Source: CAZDUS01 sp964535015
GTDB taxonomy: Bacteria; Verrucomicrobiota; Kiritimatiellia; CAIKKV01; CAITUY01
Length of the DNA stretch: 29,401 nucleotides
Reading direction: 5' to 3'
Assembly: GCA_964535015.1 (NCBI GenBank)
Contig: CAZHRU010000030.1
Coordinates: 1 to 29,401 of the forward strand
Under the pieces are notes generated by a model, which was not told the DNA's origin, made no database searches, and worked only from the letters and a program-made list of their open reading frames with translations. Positions 7,500 to 16,418 of this stretch are shown piece after piece (within the stretch, counting starts at the first letter, position 1; every line of letters begins with the position of its first letter). The translations under genes were made by a program, and so were the position numbers.

Positions 7500-8688
7500 A
7501 CCCGTTGCCGCCGGACACCCCGCCCGGAACTTCGTCGCCAGTTACCTGAGGGATATCCCCCGTTCAGGCATCCGCGATTTCTTCGACATCGTCAGTTCCC
7601 GCAAGGATGTCATCAGTCTCGGCATCGGCGAACCCGATTTTGTGACCCCGTGGCATATCCGTGAACAGGCCATTTTCGCCCTCGACCGCGGCGCCACCAC
7701 CTACACCTCCAACCGCGGCCTGCTTGAACTGCGCCGCGCCATCGCCGACTACCTGCGCCCTTCGTTCGGCGTCGACTACAATCCCGAAACCGAAATCCTG
7801 ATCACCGTCGGCGTCAGCGAAGCCCTCGATCTGGCCATCCGCGCCATCATCGAACCGGGCGACGAAGTCCTCTATCACGAACCCTGCTTTGTCTCCTATG
7901 CCCCGGAAATCCGGTTCGCCCATGGCGTACCCGTCCCGGTGAACACCCGGAAGGAAAATGATTTCCGCCTGACCCGCGCCATGCTGGAAGAGAAGGTCTC
8001 CCCGAAGACCAAGGCCCTGATCATCAACTTCCCGACCAACCCCACCGGCGCCACACTCACCCGCGCCGACGTCGAGGACATCGCCGCCTTCGCCAAGGCC
8101 CACGATATCCTCGTCATCACCGATGAGATCTACTCCGAACTCACCTACGGAAGCGACCGCATCAGCATCGCCGCCATCCCAGGCATGAAGGAACGCACCA
8201 TTTTCCTCCACGGCTTCTCCAAGGGCTGGGCCATGACCGGCTTCCGCCTCGGCTACGCCTGCGCCCCGGCGGAACTGAGCGAAGCCATGATGAAGATCCA
8301 CCAGTACATCATGATGTGCGCCCCCATCCTCAGCCAGAAGGCCGCCATCGAAGCACTGTCATCCGGAACCGACACCGAGGAAATGCGCGCGGCCTACGAA
8401 ATACGCCGGAATTTCATCTGTGCCGCCCTGAACGACATGGGGCTCCCCTGTCATGTCCCCAAAGGCGCATTCTACGTCTTCCCCTATGTCGGCCACCTCG
8501 GTATGACATCCAAGGATTTTGCCCTGCGCCTGCTTGACGAGGAAAACGTGGCTTGCGTCCCCGGAAGCGCCTTCGGATCGTGCGGCGAGGGATTCCTCCG
8601 TTGCGCCTACGCCACGGATATCGAAGCCATCAAGGAAGCCACCCTCCGGATGGCAAGATTCGTCGAACGCCTCCGCAAACACAAGTAG
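7474..8688 (+). CDS. PLP-dependent aminotransferase, class I/II (AspC/PatA-like)
   Basis: Predicted amino-acid transaminase of fold type I, 404 residues. Diagnostic parts are the N-terminal GIGEPDFVTP, the cofactor-binding VGVSEALDLAIRA, NFPTNPTGA (Asn contacting the cofactor), ITDEIYSEL (Asp pairing with the pyridine nitrogen) and FSKGWAMTGFRLGY, with K250 as Schiff-base lysine. The C-terminal part carries the substrate-carboxylate arginine (FLRCAYA). The ATG at 7474 is preferred over TTG at 7471; GGAG at 7461-7464 lies 9 bases upstream. It is coupled to the Lrp-type regulator. Amino-acid specificity cannot be read from sequence; aspartate or aromatic transaminase are the closest general types. 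Confidence 0.93.
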   Translation: MSVSKSRRKPVAAGHPARNFVASYLRDIPRSGIRDFFDIVSSRKDVISLGIGEPDFVTPWHIREQAIFALDRGATTYTSNRGLLELRRAIADYLRPSFGVDYNPETEILITVGVSEALDLAIRAIIEPGDEVLYHEPCFVSYAPEIRFAHGVPVPVNTRKENDFRLTRAMLEEKVSPKTKALIINFPTNPTGATLTRADVEDIAAFAKAHDILVITDEIYSELTYGSDRISIAAIPGMKERTIFLHGFSKGWAMTGFRLGYACAPAELSEAMMKIHQYIMMCAPILSQKAAIEALSSGTDTEEMRAAYEIRRNFICAALNDMGLPCHVPKGAFYVFPYVGHLGMTSKDFALRLLDEENVACVPGSAFGSCGEGFLRCAYATDIEAIKEATLRMARFVERLRKHK

Positions 8689-8689
8689 A

Positions 8690-8703
8690 CGGGGCTGACC
8701 CCG
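8690..8703. terminator. Short hairpin between convergent genes
   Basis: CGGGG and CCCCG form a 5-bp GC stem around CTGA, in the 22-bp gap between the convergent aminotransferase and zinc-ribbon/EIIA genes. There is no T run, so this is a weak two-way terminator candidate at best. Confidence 0.3.
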
Positions 8704-8710
8704 GCTCCCC

Positions 8711-9547
8711 TTACGGAATCGTCTTCTTGGTCAGTTTGACCAGCATCTTCCACAACTTCTCGGGCGTCTCCTCCGCCACCAGCGCCTTGCGCGCCTCCGC
8801 GTCGGAAAACGTCTCGGCCAACCCCGCCAACACCTTGAGATAGAAGGCGCTGGCCGCCGTGGGAATGACCATAAAGAAAATGATGCGCGTCATCGTCTTG
8901 TCGTGCCCGTCAAACTTGATCCCCTTACCGCTGAGCCCCAATCCCAACGTCAACCCCCCACCCTCAACCCCTCGCACGTGCGGGAACGCCAACCCGTGGT
9001 CCACCGCCGTACTGACAATCGCTTCCCGCTTCAACGCCGCTTCCACCAGTTTGGCGGCATCATCCACGTATCCCTCTTCCTGCATCTTCCCGGCCATTTC
9101 CTGGATGGCTTCTTCACGGGTCCCGGCTTCCAACTTGGGAATCATCAGACTCGGCGCAGAAAAACGGGCAATCCCCACCTTGCGCGGATCTCCCCGCCGC
9201 GGCGCCGCCCCCACATGCCGGGGAAGTCCTTCCTGAAAATAGAGAATGCGCGTGCAAATCGGACACACCTGAAGATGATCGGAAACCTTGACCGACTGGA
9301 CCAGACTGGTCGGAATCCTCATCCCGCATCCCGTACACGTTCCATTCGCCATCGGCACCGTTATGATGGCGTCGCGCTTCTGCATGCGCACCACCAACCC
9401 CTGGACATCCGACGGCAACTGCTCAGTCAGACTCTTGATCGACGCATCCAACTCGTCCAGCCGGTGACCATGCCGGTGCGCCTTTTGCTCCATGCGAATG
9501 AGACTCAACTCCTGCAACTGAATCAAGTGGTTAATCTTCGGATGCAT
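8711..9547 (-). CDS. Zinc-ribbon / PTS EIIA (PtsN-like) fusion protein
   Basis: A 278-residue two-domain protein. Residues 1-105 hold a helical hairpin followed by a C4 zinc ribbon with C71-x2-C74 and C95-x2-C98, as in the DUF164/CdsZ family. Residues about 135-275 match a fructose/nitrogen-type EIIA domain; the phospho-acceptor is predicted to be H190 in GLAFPHVRG. No other PTS components are in the window, so it is more likely a regulatory EIIA (PtsN-type phosphorelay output) than a sugar transporter part. The ATG at 9547 has AAAGGA about 11 bases upstream. It lies just downstream of, and in the same direction as, tRNA-Arg. The family calls are strong; what the fusion does is unknown. Confidence 0.88.
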   Translation of the reverse strand: MHPKINHLIQLQELSLIRMEQKAHRHGHRLDELDASIKSLTEQLPSDVQGLVVRMQKRDAIITVPMANGTCTGCGMRIPTSLVQSVKVSDHLQVCPICTRILYFQEGLPRHVGAAPRRGDPRKVGIARFSAPSLMIPKLEAGTREEAIQEMAGKMQEEGYVDDAAKLVEAALKREAIVSTAVDHGLAFPHVRGVEGGGLTLGLGLSGKGIKFDGHDKTMTRIIFFMVIPTAASAFYLKVLAGLAETFSDAEARKALVAEETPEKLWKMLVKLTKKTIP

Positions 9548-9626
9548 AACCTGATATCCTTTCGAAAATAGTCACCACCAGTCACCCAGCAGCATCGCCC
9601 CCGTTCAACAACGGCTCCGGAAAAAG

Positions 9627-9703
9627 TGGCGTACCTGGCTGGAGTTGAACCAGCAACCTTCTGATCCGTAGTCAGATGCTCTGTCCAATTGAGCTACAGG
9701 TAC
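9627..9703 (-). tRNA. tRNA-Arg (anticodon ACG)
   Basis: A 77-base cloverleaf on the minus strand. The acceptor stem GTACCTG/CAGGTAC is followed by discriminator G and an encoded CCA. The D arm is GCTC/GAGC. The anticodon stem TCTGA/TCAGA encloses loop CTACGGA (anticodon ACG, read as inosine-CG after editing). The T arm is GCTGG-TTCAACT-CCAGC. All stems pair fully, and the T loop has the expected TTC start. Confidence 0.97.
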
Positions 9704-9774
9704 GCATTGAAATCAACGGGCAGAAGACTATACGGTGGCAGCCCGTATTTTGCAACACCCATCCGAGATTTTTT

Positions 9775-9783
9775 TGCTAGGAT
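9775..9783 (+). promoter_or_regulatory. Possible extended -10 promoter of nadA-uvrB
   Basis: TGCTAGGAT contains an extended -10 (TGn) followed by TAGGAT. No good -35 is spaced correctly. The predicted start of transcription would fall just before the AAGGAG ribosome site at 9791-9796. Confidence 0.3.
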
Positions 9784-9802
9784 TCCCGCAAAGGAGATCG
9801 CC

Positions 9803-10825
9803 ATGCCGGAAATCAAAAACGATATTGATGCCATTCGCAGGAACTGCGGCGCCAAGTTGCTGATCCTGGGCCACCAGTACCAGAACCCCTCCGTCCTCCA
9901 GCACGTGGACGTAATCGGCGATTCGCTGGAATTGGCCCGCAAAGCCGCCGCCAGCACCGCCGAACGTATTGTGTTTTGCGGCGTCCATTTCATGGCGGAA
10001 TCCGCCGACATCCTCACCGGCCCGCGCCAGTCTGTCTTTATGCCGGAAACCGCCGCCGGTTGCCCCATGGCCGACATGGCCGACTCCTATACCGTCGATA
10101 AGGCCTGGTCATTCCTCCAACAGCACGGGGGCGGATGGCTCCCGGTCGTCTACGTCAACAGCACCGCCCGCGTCAAGGCCTTCTGCGGCCGCAACGGGGG
10201 CAGCGCCTGCACCTCCAGTAACGCACCCAAGGTCTTTCAATGGGCACTGAACCAACAGAAGAAAATCTTTTTCCTGCCCGACATCCACCTCGGCGCCAAT
10301 AGCGCCCACGACCTCGGTATCCCTGACGAACAAGTCATCATCTATGATTACCGCCAACCCAACGGCGGACTGACCCCCGCTGATCTCGACCGCGCCCGCG
10401 TCATCGTCTGGGGCGGGTTCTGTCCCATTCACGTCAACTTCACCGTCGCCGATGTCCAGACCATCCGCACCACCCTGCCCGCCGCCAGGATCATCGTCCA
10501 CCCGGAAGCCCCCAAGGAAGTCGTCCACCTCGCCGACGCCCACGGTTCCACCGCCCAGATTATCAACTACGTCCGTAACGCCCCGGACGGATCCATCATC
10601 GTCATCGGCACGGAATCCCAACTCGTCAAACGCCTTGCCCTAGAACACAAGGACCGCCTGACCATCAGAATGCTGCGCGGCTCGTTCTGCCCGAATATGG
10701 CCAAGACCAACGAACAGAACCTCCTGAAGGTCCTCCAGAATTGGCCTGACAAGAACCGCATCACCGTACCCCCCGCCCTGGCAACCGAAGCACGCCTCTG
10801 CCTGGAGAGAATGCTGGCGCTGTGA
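9803..10825 (+). CDS. nadA: Quinolinate synthase NadA
   Basis: Condenses iminoaspartate with dihydroxyacetone phosphate to quinolinate, the first pyridine of de novo NAD synthesis. 340 residues. Three cysteines sit at the expected 4Fe-4S positions: C128 (KAFCGRNGG), C207 (WGGFCPIHVNF) and C296 (GSFCPNMAKTNEQNL). Other family signatures are LGHQYQNPSVLQHVDVIGDS near the N-terminus, MPETAAGCPMADMA and VHPEAPKEV. The ATG at 9803 has AAGGAG 6 bases upstream; a longer open frame to 9689 overlaps the tRNA and is not used. The stop overlaps the uvrB start (GTGA), so the two are coupled. No nadB or nadC is in the window. Confidence 0.97.
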   Translation: MPEIKNDIDAIRRNCGAKLLILGHQYQNPSVLQHVDVIGDSLELARKAAASTAERIVFCGVHFMAESADILTGPRQSVFMPETAAGCPMADMADSYTVDKAWSFLQQHGGGWLPVVYVNSTARVKAFCGRNGGSACTSSNAPKVFQWALNQQKKIFFLPDIHLGANSAHDLGIPDEQVIIYDYRQPNGGLTPADLDRARVIVWGGFCPIHVNFTVADVQTIRTTLPAARIIVHPEAPKEVVHLADAHGSTAQIINYVRNAPDGSIIVIGTESQLVKRLALEHKDRLTIRMLRGSFCPNMAKTNEQNLLKVLQNWPDKNRITVPPALATEARLCLERMLAL

Positions 10826-12864
10826 ACTTCAAACTCCACTCCCCCTATCAACCCACCGGCGACCAACCGGAGGCCATCGCGGCCCTCTGCCGCGGCCTGG
10901 CCTCCCCGGCACCGGATAACCGCTTCCAGATTCTGGAAGGCGTCACCGGCTCCGGCAAAACCTTCACCATCGCCAATGTCATCGCCCGCCATGGCAAACC
11001 CGCCTTGGTCGTCTCACACAACAAAACCCTCGCCGCCCAACTCTACTCGGAACTGAAAACCTTTTTCCCCGACAACGCCGTGGAGTATTTCGTCAGTTAT
11101 TACGACTACTACCAACCCGAGGCCTATATCCCGCAAACGGACACCTATATCGAGAAGGACGCCTCCATCAACAAGGAGATCGAACGCCTGCGCCTCTCCG
11201 CCACCAACTCGCTCCTCTCCAGAAACGACGTCATCATCGTCGCCTCCGTCTCCTGCATCTACGGCCTCGGCTCCCCCGAGGACTACCGCAACATGGTCGT
11301 GGCCATCAACCCCGGCGATACCGTCGACCGCGACGAATTGCTGAATAAACTGGTGACCATCCAGTACACCCGCAACGACTACTCGCCGGAACCCGGAACC
11401 TTCCGTGTCCGCGGCGATACCGTCGATGTCTTTCCCTCCTACACCACCCAGGGGGTCCGCCTGGAGTTCTTCGGCGACCAGCTCGACCGGGCCCTGACCT
11501 TCGACGTCGTCAGCGGCCACGCCGGACCCCGGCTCGACCGCGTCGTCATCTCGCCCGCCACCCACTTCGTCATGCCTTACGAGAAAATCGAGGGCGCCAT
11601 CGCCGCCATCCTCGCCGAGATGGAGGAACGTGTCCGCTGGTTCGAGACCAACGGCAAACTCCTGGAAGCCCAACGCATCAAGATGCGAACCATGTACGAC
11701 ATGGAAATGCTCAAGGAAATCGGCTACTGCTCCGGCATCGAAAACTACTCGCGCCACCTGGGCGGACGCCCCCCGGGCGCCCAGCCGGCGACCCTCCTGA
11801 GTTACTTCCCCGGCGAATTCCTGACCATCATCGACGAATCCCACGTCACCATTCCCCAACTCCGCGCCATGTATAACGGCGACCAGGCCCGCAAGTCGGT
11901 CCTCGTGGAACACGGCTTCCGCCTCCCCTCCGCCCGCGACAACCGCCCCCTGAATTTCGACGAGTTCATGAACACCGTCGGCCGCGTGATCTTCACCTCG
12001 GCCACCCCGGGCCCCTATGAACGCCAGATCGCCCCGCCTCCCATCCCCCAACTCATCCGCCCAACCGGCATCGCGGATCCACCCGTCCATGTCCGCCCCC
12101 TGAAAAACCAGGTGGACGACGTCATGGAGGAAATCCGATCCCATGCCGAACGCGGCGAACGGGTCCTGGTCACCACCCTCACCAAACGCACCGCCGAGGA
12201 TCTCGCCGACTACCTCAAGTCTCTCGGCCTGAAGGCCCGCTATCTGCACGCCGACATCGACGCCATCCAGCGCGTGGAAATCCTCAGGAGCCTCCGCAAG
12301 GCCGACTTCGACTGCCTGATCGGCATCAACCTCCTCCGCGAGGGACTCGACCTCCCCGAAGTCTCCCTCGTGGCCGTGCTCGACGCCGATAAGGAGGGAT
12401 TCCTCCGCTCCGAAACCTCGCTCATCCAGACCGCCGGCCGCGCCGCCCGGCACCTGGACGGCAAGGTCATCCTCTATGCCGACCAGATCACCGACTCCAT
12501 GCGCCGCATGATCGCCGTCACCCGTCAACGCCGGATAAAACAACTGGAGTACAACAAGCAACACCACATCACCCCAACGGGTATCCAGAAGAGTATCCAG
12601 GAAAGCCTGGTCACCGAAGTCAAGGGCCACGAGATCGAAGACCGCGTCGCCCGGGAGAGCGGCGCCGATTACGATGTCCACGCCACCTTGCGGGAAATGG
12701 AGACCGAGATGGTGGAGGCCGCCGACTCGCTGGAATTCGAACGCGCCGCCCTGCTCCGCGACCAGATCAAGGAACTCCGCCTGGCCTCCGCCATCAAGGG
12801 CGACGCCCCCCCTTCCACCCCCACACCCAGGAAGACCAGGAAGCCGAAAAAGTTCCGGTATTGA
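10822..12864 (+). CDS. uvrB: UvrABC excinuclease subunit B
   Basis: Damage-verification helicase-like subunit of nucleotide excision repair; loads onto DNA with UvrA and recruits UvrC. 680 residues, normal length. Walker A is G40-T47 (GVTGSGKT). The damage-probing beta-hairpin region is about 92-108 (YYDYYQPEAYIPQTD). Walker B/DESH is at 338-341. Helicase motifs include FTSATPGPYE, LLREGLDLPEVSLVA and QTAGRAARH. A C-terminal UVR domain (LEFERAALLRDQIKEL) contacts UvrC, followed by a basic proline-rich tail. The start is GTG at 10822, overlapping the nadA stop by GTGA. The pairing with nadA probably reflects operon economy rather than shared function. Confidence 0.98.
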   Translation: MNFKLHSPYQPTGDQPEAIAALCRGLASPAPDNRFQILEGVTGSGKTFTIANVIARHGKPALVVSHNKTLAAQLYSELKTFFPDNAVEYFVSYYDYYQPEAYIPQTDTYIEKDASINKEIERLRLSATNSLLSRNDVIIVASVSCIYGLGSPEDYRNMVVAINPGDTVDRDELLNKLVTIQYTRNDYSPEPGTFRVRGDTVDVFPSYTTQGVRLEFFGDQLDRALTFDVVSGHAGPRLDRVVISPATHFVMPYEKIEGAIAAILAEMEERVRWFETNGKLLEAQRIKMRTMYDMEMLKEIGYCSGIENYSRHLGGRPPGAQPATLLSYFPGEFLTIIDESHVTIPQLRAMYNGDQARKSVLVEHGFRLPSARDNRPLNFDEFMNTVGRVIFTSATPGPYERQIAPPPIPQLIRPTGIADPPVHVRPLKNQVDDVMEEIRSHAERGERVLVTTLTKRTAEDLADYLKSLGLKARYLHADIDAIQRVEILRSLRKADFDCLIGINLLREGLDLPEVSLVAVLDADKEGFLRSETSLIQTAGRAARHLDGKVILYADQITDSMRRMIAVTRQRRIKQLEYNKQHHITPTGIQKSIQESLVTEVKGHEIEDRVARESGADYDVHATLREMETEMVEAADSLEFERAALLRDQIKELRLASAIKGDAPPSTPTPRKTRKPKKFRY

Positions 12865-12966
12865 TCCATCCGCGACCGAAAAGCGCAATCGTTGTTCCGG
12901 GGTTTGGTCACCCGGACGCCATTCCTGTACTCGCCAGCGCGGCAACGCTTCGCTAGGATGCCCGGC

Positions 12967-13980
12967 ATGTCCATTCACACTCATGCCCAGGAATCTGATT
13001 TCACCCACCTGACACCCGATGCCGTCATCAACGCCGTCGAGGAGTCCCTCGGCCTGCGTTGTTCCAATCTCTGCCGCCCCCTCAACAGTTACATCAACCG
13101 CGTCTACGAGGTTGGTCTCGACGCCGGCGGCCATCTCATCGCCAAGTTCTACCGACCCGGCCGATGGAGCCGCGACGCCCTGCAGGATGAACTCGACTTC
13201 CTCCGGGAACTGCACGCCGCCGAAGTGCCCGTCGTTCCCCCGTGTCCCGCCCCGGACGGGACCCTCCTCCATCAGTTGGGCGGAACCTGGTTTTCCATCT
13301 TCCCAAAAAAGGGAGGCCGCCCACTCGATGAACCCACCCCTGAAGACTGGCGGCAACTCGGCCGCCTCATCGCCCGCATGCACGCCGTCGGCGCCACCCA
13401 CCTCCCCCGCGCCCGTCTCCACCTCCATCCGCAAACCTCCACGCTGACCCACCTCGATTTCATCCTCCGCTCCGGCACCCTCCCCGACCGCCTGAAACGC
13501 TCCTATGAGGCAACCGTCCTTAACCTGATCCGCCAGATCACGCCCCTCTTCAACGATGCCCCAACCCTCCGCATCCACGCCGACTGCCACCGGGGCAACA
13601 TCCTCTTCCGCCCCGGCGAGGGTTATCACCTGCTGGATTTCGACGACATGGCCGTCGGCCCCGCCGTCCAGGATCTATGGTTGATGCTGCCGGACCGCCT
13701 CCCCAACGCCCGCCCGGAATTGGATCTGCTCCTCGACGGCTACGAAACCTTCATGGAGTTCCCCTACCCCTCCCTCGCCCTGATCGAACCCCTGCGCGCC
13801 ATGCGCTTCATCCACTTCACCGCCTGGTGCGCCCGCCAGAAGGCCGACGGCGGGTTCGCCCGCCTCTCCCCGGACTGGGGTAGCCAGGAATTCTGGCGGC
13901 AGGAAATCGCCGCCCTGGACCGGCAACTCCACGAAATCGCCACTCCCTCAACCCTCGCCGAATCGTCCGGATTGGATTGA
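12967..13980 (+). CDS. srkA: Stress response kinase A (SrkA/YihE-like serine/threonine kinase)
   Basis: APH-fold protein kinase, 337 residues. Key residues are K60 in the beta-strand LIAKFYRPGRWS, the catalytic loop HADCHRGNILF with D206 and N211, and the metal site LLDFDDM with D224. In E. coli the homologue protects against stress-induced death in concert with the Cpx response. The ATG at 12967 is chosen because AGGA lies 8 bases upstream; open frame continues to 12892 without similarity. The 102-bp gap to uvrB and the lack of overlap suggest its own transcription or read-through. A perfect TTGACA at the stop codon may serve the next gene. Confidence 0.92.
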   Translation: MSIHTHAQESDFTHLTPDAVINAVEESLGLRCSNLCRPLNSYINRVYEVGLDAGGHLIAKFYRPGRWSRDALQDELDFLRELHAAEVPVVPPCPAPDGTLLHQLGGTWFSIFPKKGGRPLDEPTPEDWRQLGRLIARMHAVGATHLPRARLHLHPQTSTLTHLDFILRSGTLPDRLKRSYEATVLNLIRQITPLFNDAPTLRIHADCHRGNILFRPGEGYHLLDFDDMAVGPAVQDLWLMLPDRLPNARPELDLLLDGYETFMEFPYPSLALIEPLRAMRFIHFTAWCARQKADGGFARLSPDWGSQEFWRQEIAALDRQLHEIATPSTLAESSGLD

Positions 13981-14006
13981 CAACCCCGTACGTCATGGTT
14001 TGATAC
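13977..14006 (+). promoter_or_regulatory. Weak promoter candidate for the PAP2-GT83 gene
   Basis: A perfect TTGACA (13977-13982) overlaps the end of srkA. The best -10-like stretch 17-19 bases away (TTGATAC, 14000-14006) is poor. The ATG at 14013 follows 6 bases later without a Shine-Dalgarno site. Confidence 0.25.
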
Positions 14007-14012
14007 GCGCCA

Positions 14013-16418
14013 ATGGCAACACCAACACGGCATACCCACCTCCCATACCTGCTGGTCGCCGCGGCATTAATGGCCGTCGCGGCCGCCGTCTTCCCTTGGG
14101 ATGGCACCGTCGTCTCCGCCGTGCGCATCTTCTCCCATCACGTGGGCGCACGCTATTTCACCCAGGAAATCCTCGATTTCATCCGCCCCTTCGGCAAGGG
14201 CGAGGTCGCCCTGCTGATCGCCCTCGCCATTGGCGTGTGCGGCCGCCGCCAACGCGCCGGACAAATGATCCTGGCCCTGCTCCTGGTCAGCATCCTCGTC
14301 TGGCCGATCAAACTGACCGTCGGCCGTGAGCGCCCCAACCGCTCCAACACCGAATCCTTTCCCAGTGGCGATACCGCCACCATCGCCGCGCTTTGTACCC
14401 CGCTGGCCGTCACCTCCCCCTGGGGCGCCCTCCTTGGCGTCGCCGCCACCGGCAGTGTCGCCGCCGGACGGATCTATGACGGCAAGCATTTCCCCTCCGA
14501 TGTCCTCACCGGCGCCGCCTGCGGCGTGCTCGCCGGCGGCATCGCCATCGCCCTGCTCCGCCGCCGCCCCCTGCGCTTGCGGCGTAAATGGTTCCTGATC
14601 GCCATCCCCGCCATCCTCGCCATTGACCTCATCAAACTCCCCTGGGCCAGGGCGCTTCCCTATGCCCTGGATTACCTCTCCATCTGGGGCCCCCTCTTCC
14701 TCTTCCTGTGCTTCGCACGCCTGTGGCCGGCCTGGTCCCGGCTCCAACACCGCCGGTGCCGCTCCCTGCCTCATCCGGCCATTCTGGCCTCGCTCGTCGC
14801 GATCCTCCTTTGGATCTACTTTCCCCTGACTGTCTCCTCGACCCTCTGGGATCGCGATGAACCGCGATTCTCCCGCGCCACCGTGGAAATGGTGCAATCA
14901 GGCAACTATCTCTATCCAACCTTCAACGGCCAACTGCGCCCGGATAAACCCATCCTGATCTACTGGCTCATGTCCGGCCCCGTGCGCCTGTTCGGTCCCT
15001 CCGAGTTCTCCTGCCGCATGGTCGCCCCCCTCGCCACGGCCGCCACCGGTCTCATGACCGCCTGGGCCGCCACCTTGCTCGCCGGACCCGCCGCCGGCCT
15101 CCTGGCATTCGCGTTCCTCGCCCTCTCTCCCCTGATGACCGTCAGCGGAACCGCAGCCACCACCGACGCCCTGTTACTCATGAGTATCACCGCCGCCATC
15201 TGCTCCTTCCTGCTCTCCTGGCGACGCGGCTTCCACCCCGTCCACGCCCTCCTCATGACGCTGGCCCTCGCCGCCGCCCTGCTGACCAAAGGCCCGGTCG
15301 GACTGGCCGTCCCGCTACTGGTCATTCCCGTCGCCCTGATCGCGCTGGGCCGCGGCGCCTTGCGTCCACTCCCCTACCTGGGTTGGCTGCTGGGGTCCGT
15401 CCTCGTCGCCACCGGCCTCTTCCTCGCCTGGGGCATCCCCGCCAATATTGCCACCAACGGCGAATATATCGCCAAGGGTATCGGCCATCACGTCGTCGCC
15501 CGCTCCCTCAACCCGCTGGAAAGCCATGGCGGCAAGTCGTTCCTGTTCTTCTTCTCCTACCTGCCGGTCATCGTGTTCGCCTTCTTCCCGTGGACGTTGT
15601 ACCTCCCCATGGCCTTCACAAAAACCCGTTCACCCGACGAGGCTTCAACCAACATCCCGGCCCGCCGCCTCTTCCTCGCTTGGGCACTCCCGGTCATCCT
15701 TCTCATGAGCGCCGTGGCCACCAAGTTGCCGCATTACATCCTCCCCGCCTTCCCCGCCCTCGCCATCGCCGCCGCCATCGGCGCCATCCGCCTCCGCCAG
15801 AACGGCCCGCCCCAACGCCCCACCGGACCCGCCGCCTGGACTGGCCTCGTCCTGTTTGTCATCGTCGGCGCCGCCCTGGGCCTGGCCCTGACCCTGGCCC
15901 CATGGTTCCTGCCCGTTTTCGGACTCCGCGTTCCCGCCACCGGACTCGGACTCCTCTTCCTCGCCATCACCCTGGCCGGCACCCATTATTTCCTCAAAGG
16001 CCGCCACAACGACACCGTCGCCGTCTTGATCACCGGCATGACCCTCGTCCTCCTGTCCGCCGCCCTTTTCCTGCTCCCTGCCATGGAGCAATTCAAACTC
16101 TCCCCGCGCGTCGCAGATTGCATCGAAACCCTGACCCCGCCTTCCGTCCCGGTGGCCACCTGCGGCTACGGCGAACCCAGTCTGAACTTCTACCTGAACC
16201 GGGGCCCCGTCGAGGCCTTGGACGAAAGCCAACTGGCCCACTGGGCGGCCCGCCGCGGCCCGGGCATCCTCGTCATCACCCGCCCCAAACTCAGAAAATA
16301 CCACCGCCTCTTCCAACGGAACTACCTGCACGAAGTGGAACGATTGCGCGGATTCAACTATTCCCAGGGAAAATGGGTGACCGTCGTCTTGGTCACACGG
16401 GAGCAACGACATGATTGA
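14013..16418 (+). CDS. PAP2 phosphatase - GT83 (ArnT-like) glycosyltransferase fusion, membrane protein
   Basis: An 801-residue polytopic membrane protein joining two lipid-carrier enzymes. Residues 1-190 form a PAP2 lipid phosphatase: K100-x6-R107-P108, then FPSGD (116-120), then R153-x5-H159-x3-D163. The usual PSGH histidine is D120 here. Residues about 255-800 form a dolichol/undecaprenyl-P-sugar glycosyltransferase of the ArnT/PMT class, with the catalytic acidic motif DRDEPRF at 280-286 followed by EMVQSGNYLYP and the KPILIYW motif, then about ten hydrophobic helices and a soluble C-terminal domain. Known ArnT-type enzymes move a sugar from a polyprenyl phosphate to lipid A or another envelope acceptor. 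The stop overlaps the next gene by 8 bases. The start has no Shine-Dalgarno. The acceptor and sugar are unknown. Confidence 0.9.
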   Translation: MATPTRHTHLPYLLVAAALMAVAAAVFPWDGTVVSAVRIFSHHVGARYFTQEILDFIRPFGKGEVALLIALAIGVCGRRQRAGQMILALLLVSILVWPIKLTVGRERPNRSNTESFPSGDTATIAALCTPLAVTSPWGALLGVAATGSVAAGRIYDGKHFPSDVLTGAACGVLAGGIAIALLRRRPLRLRRKWFLIAIPAILAIDLIKLPWARALPYALDYLSIWGPLFLFLCFARLWPAWSRLQHRRCRSLPHPAILASLVAILLWIYFPLTVSSTLWDRDEPRFSRATVEMVQSGNYLYPTFNGQLRPDKPILIYWLMSGPVRLFGPSEFSCRMVAPLATAATGLMTAWAATLLAGPAAGLLAFAFLALSPLMTVSGTAATTDALLLMSITAAICSFLLSWRRGFHPVHALLMTLALAAALLTKGPVGLAVPLLVIPVALIALGRGALRPLPYLGWLLGSVLVATGLFLAWGIPANIATNGEYIAKGIGHHVVARSLNPLESHGGKSFLFFFSYLPVIVFAFFPWTLYLPMAFTKTRSPDEASTNIPARRLFLAWALPVILLMSAVATKLPHYILPAFPALAIAAAIGAIRLRQNGPPQRPTGPAAWTGLVLFVIVGAALGLALTLAPWFLPVFGLRVPATGLGLLFLAITLAGTHYFLKGRHNDTVAVLITGMTLVLLSAALFLLPAMEQFKLSPRVADCIETLTPPSVPVATCGYGEPSLNFYLNRGPVEALDESQLAHWAARRGPGILVITRPKLRKYHRLFQRNYLHEVERLRGFNYSQGKWVTVVLVTREQRHD

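Noticed and set aside
9689..9802. Longer nadA start
   Set aside because: It would overlap the tRNA gene and adds non-homologous residues; AAGGAG marks the ATG at 9803.
11014..13629. An 871-codon open frame on the minus strand opposite uvrB and srkA
   Set aside because: The translation is low-complexity (Gly, Val, Asp, Ala rich) with no recognisable domain; it is the expected by-product of C-ending codon bias in two well-supported genes on the other strand.
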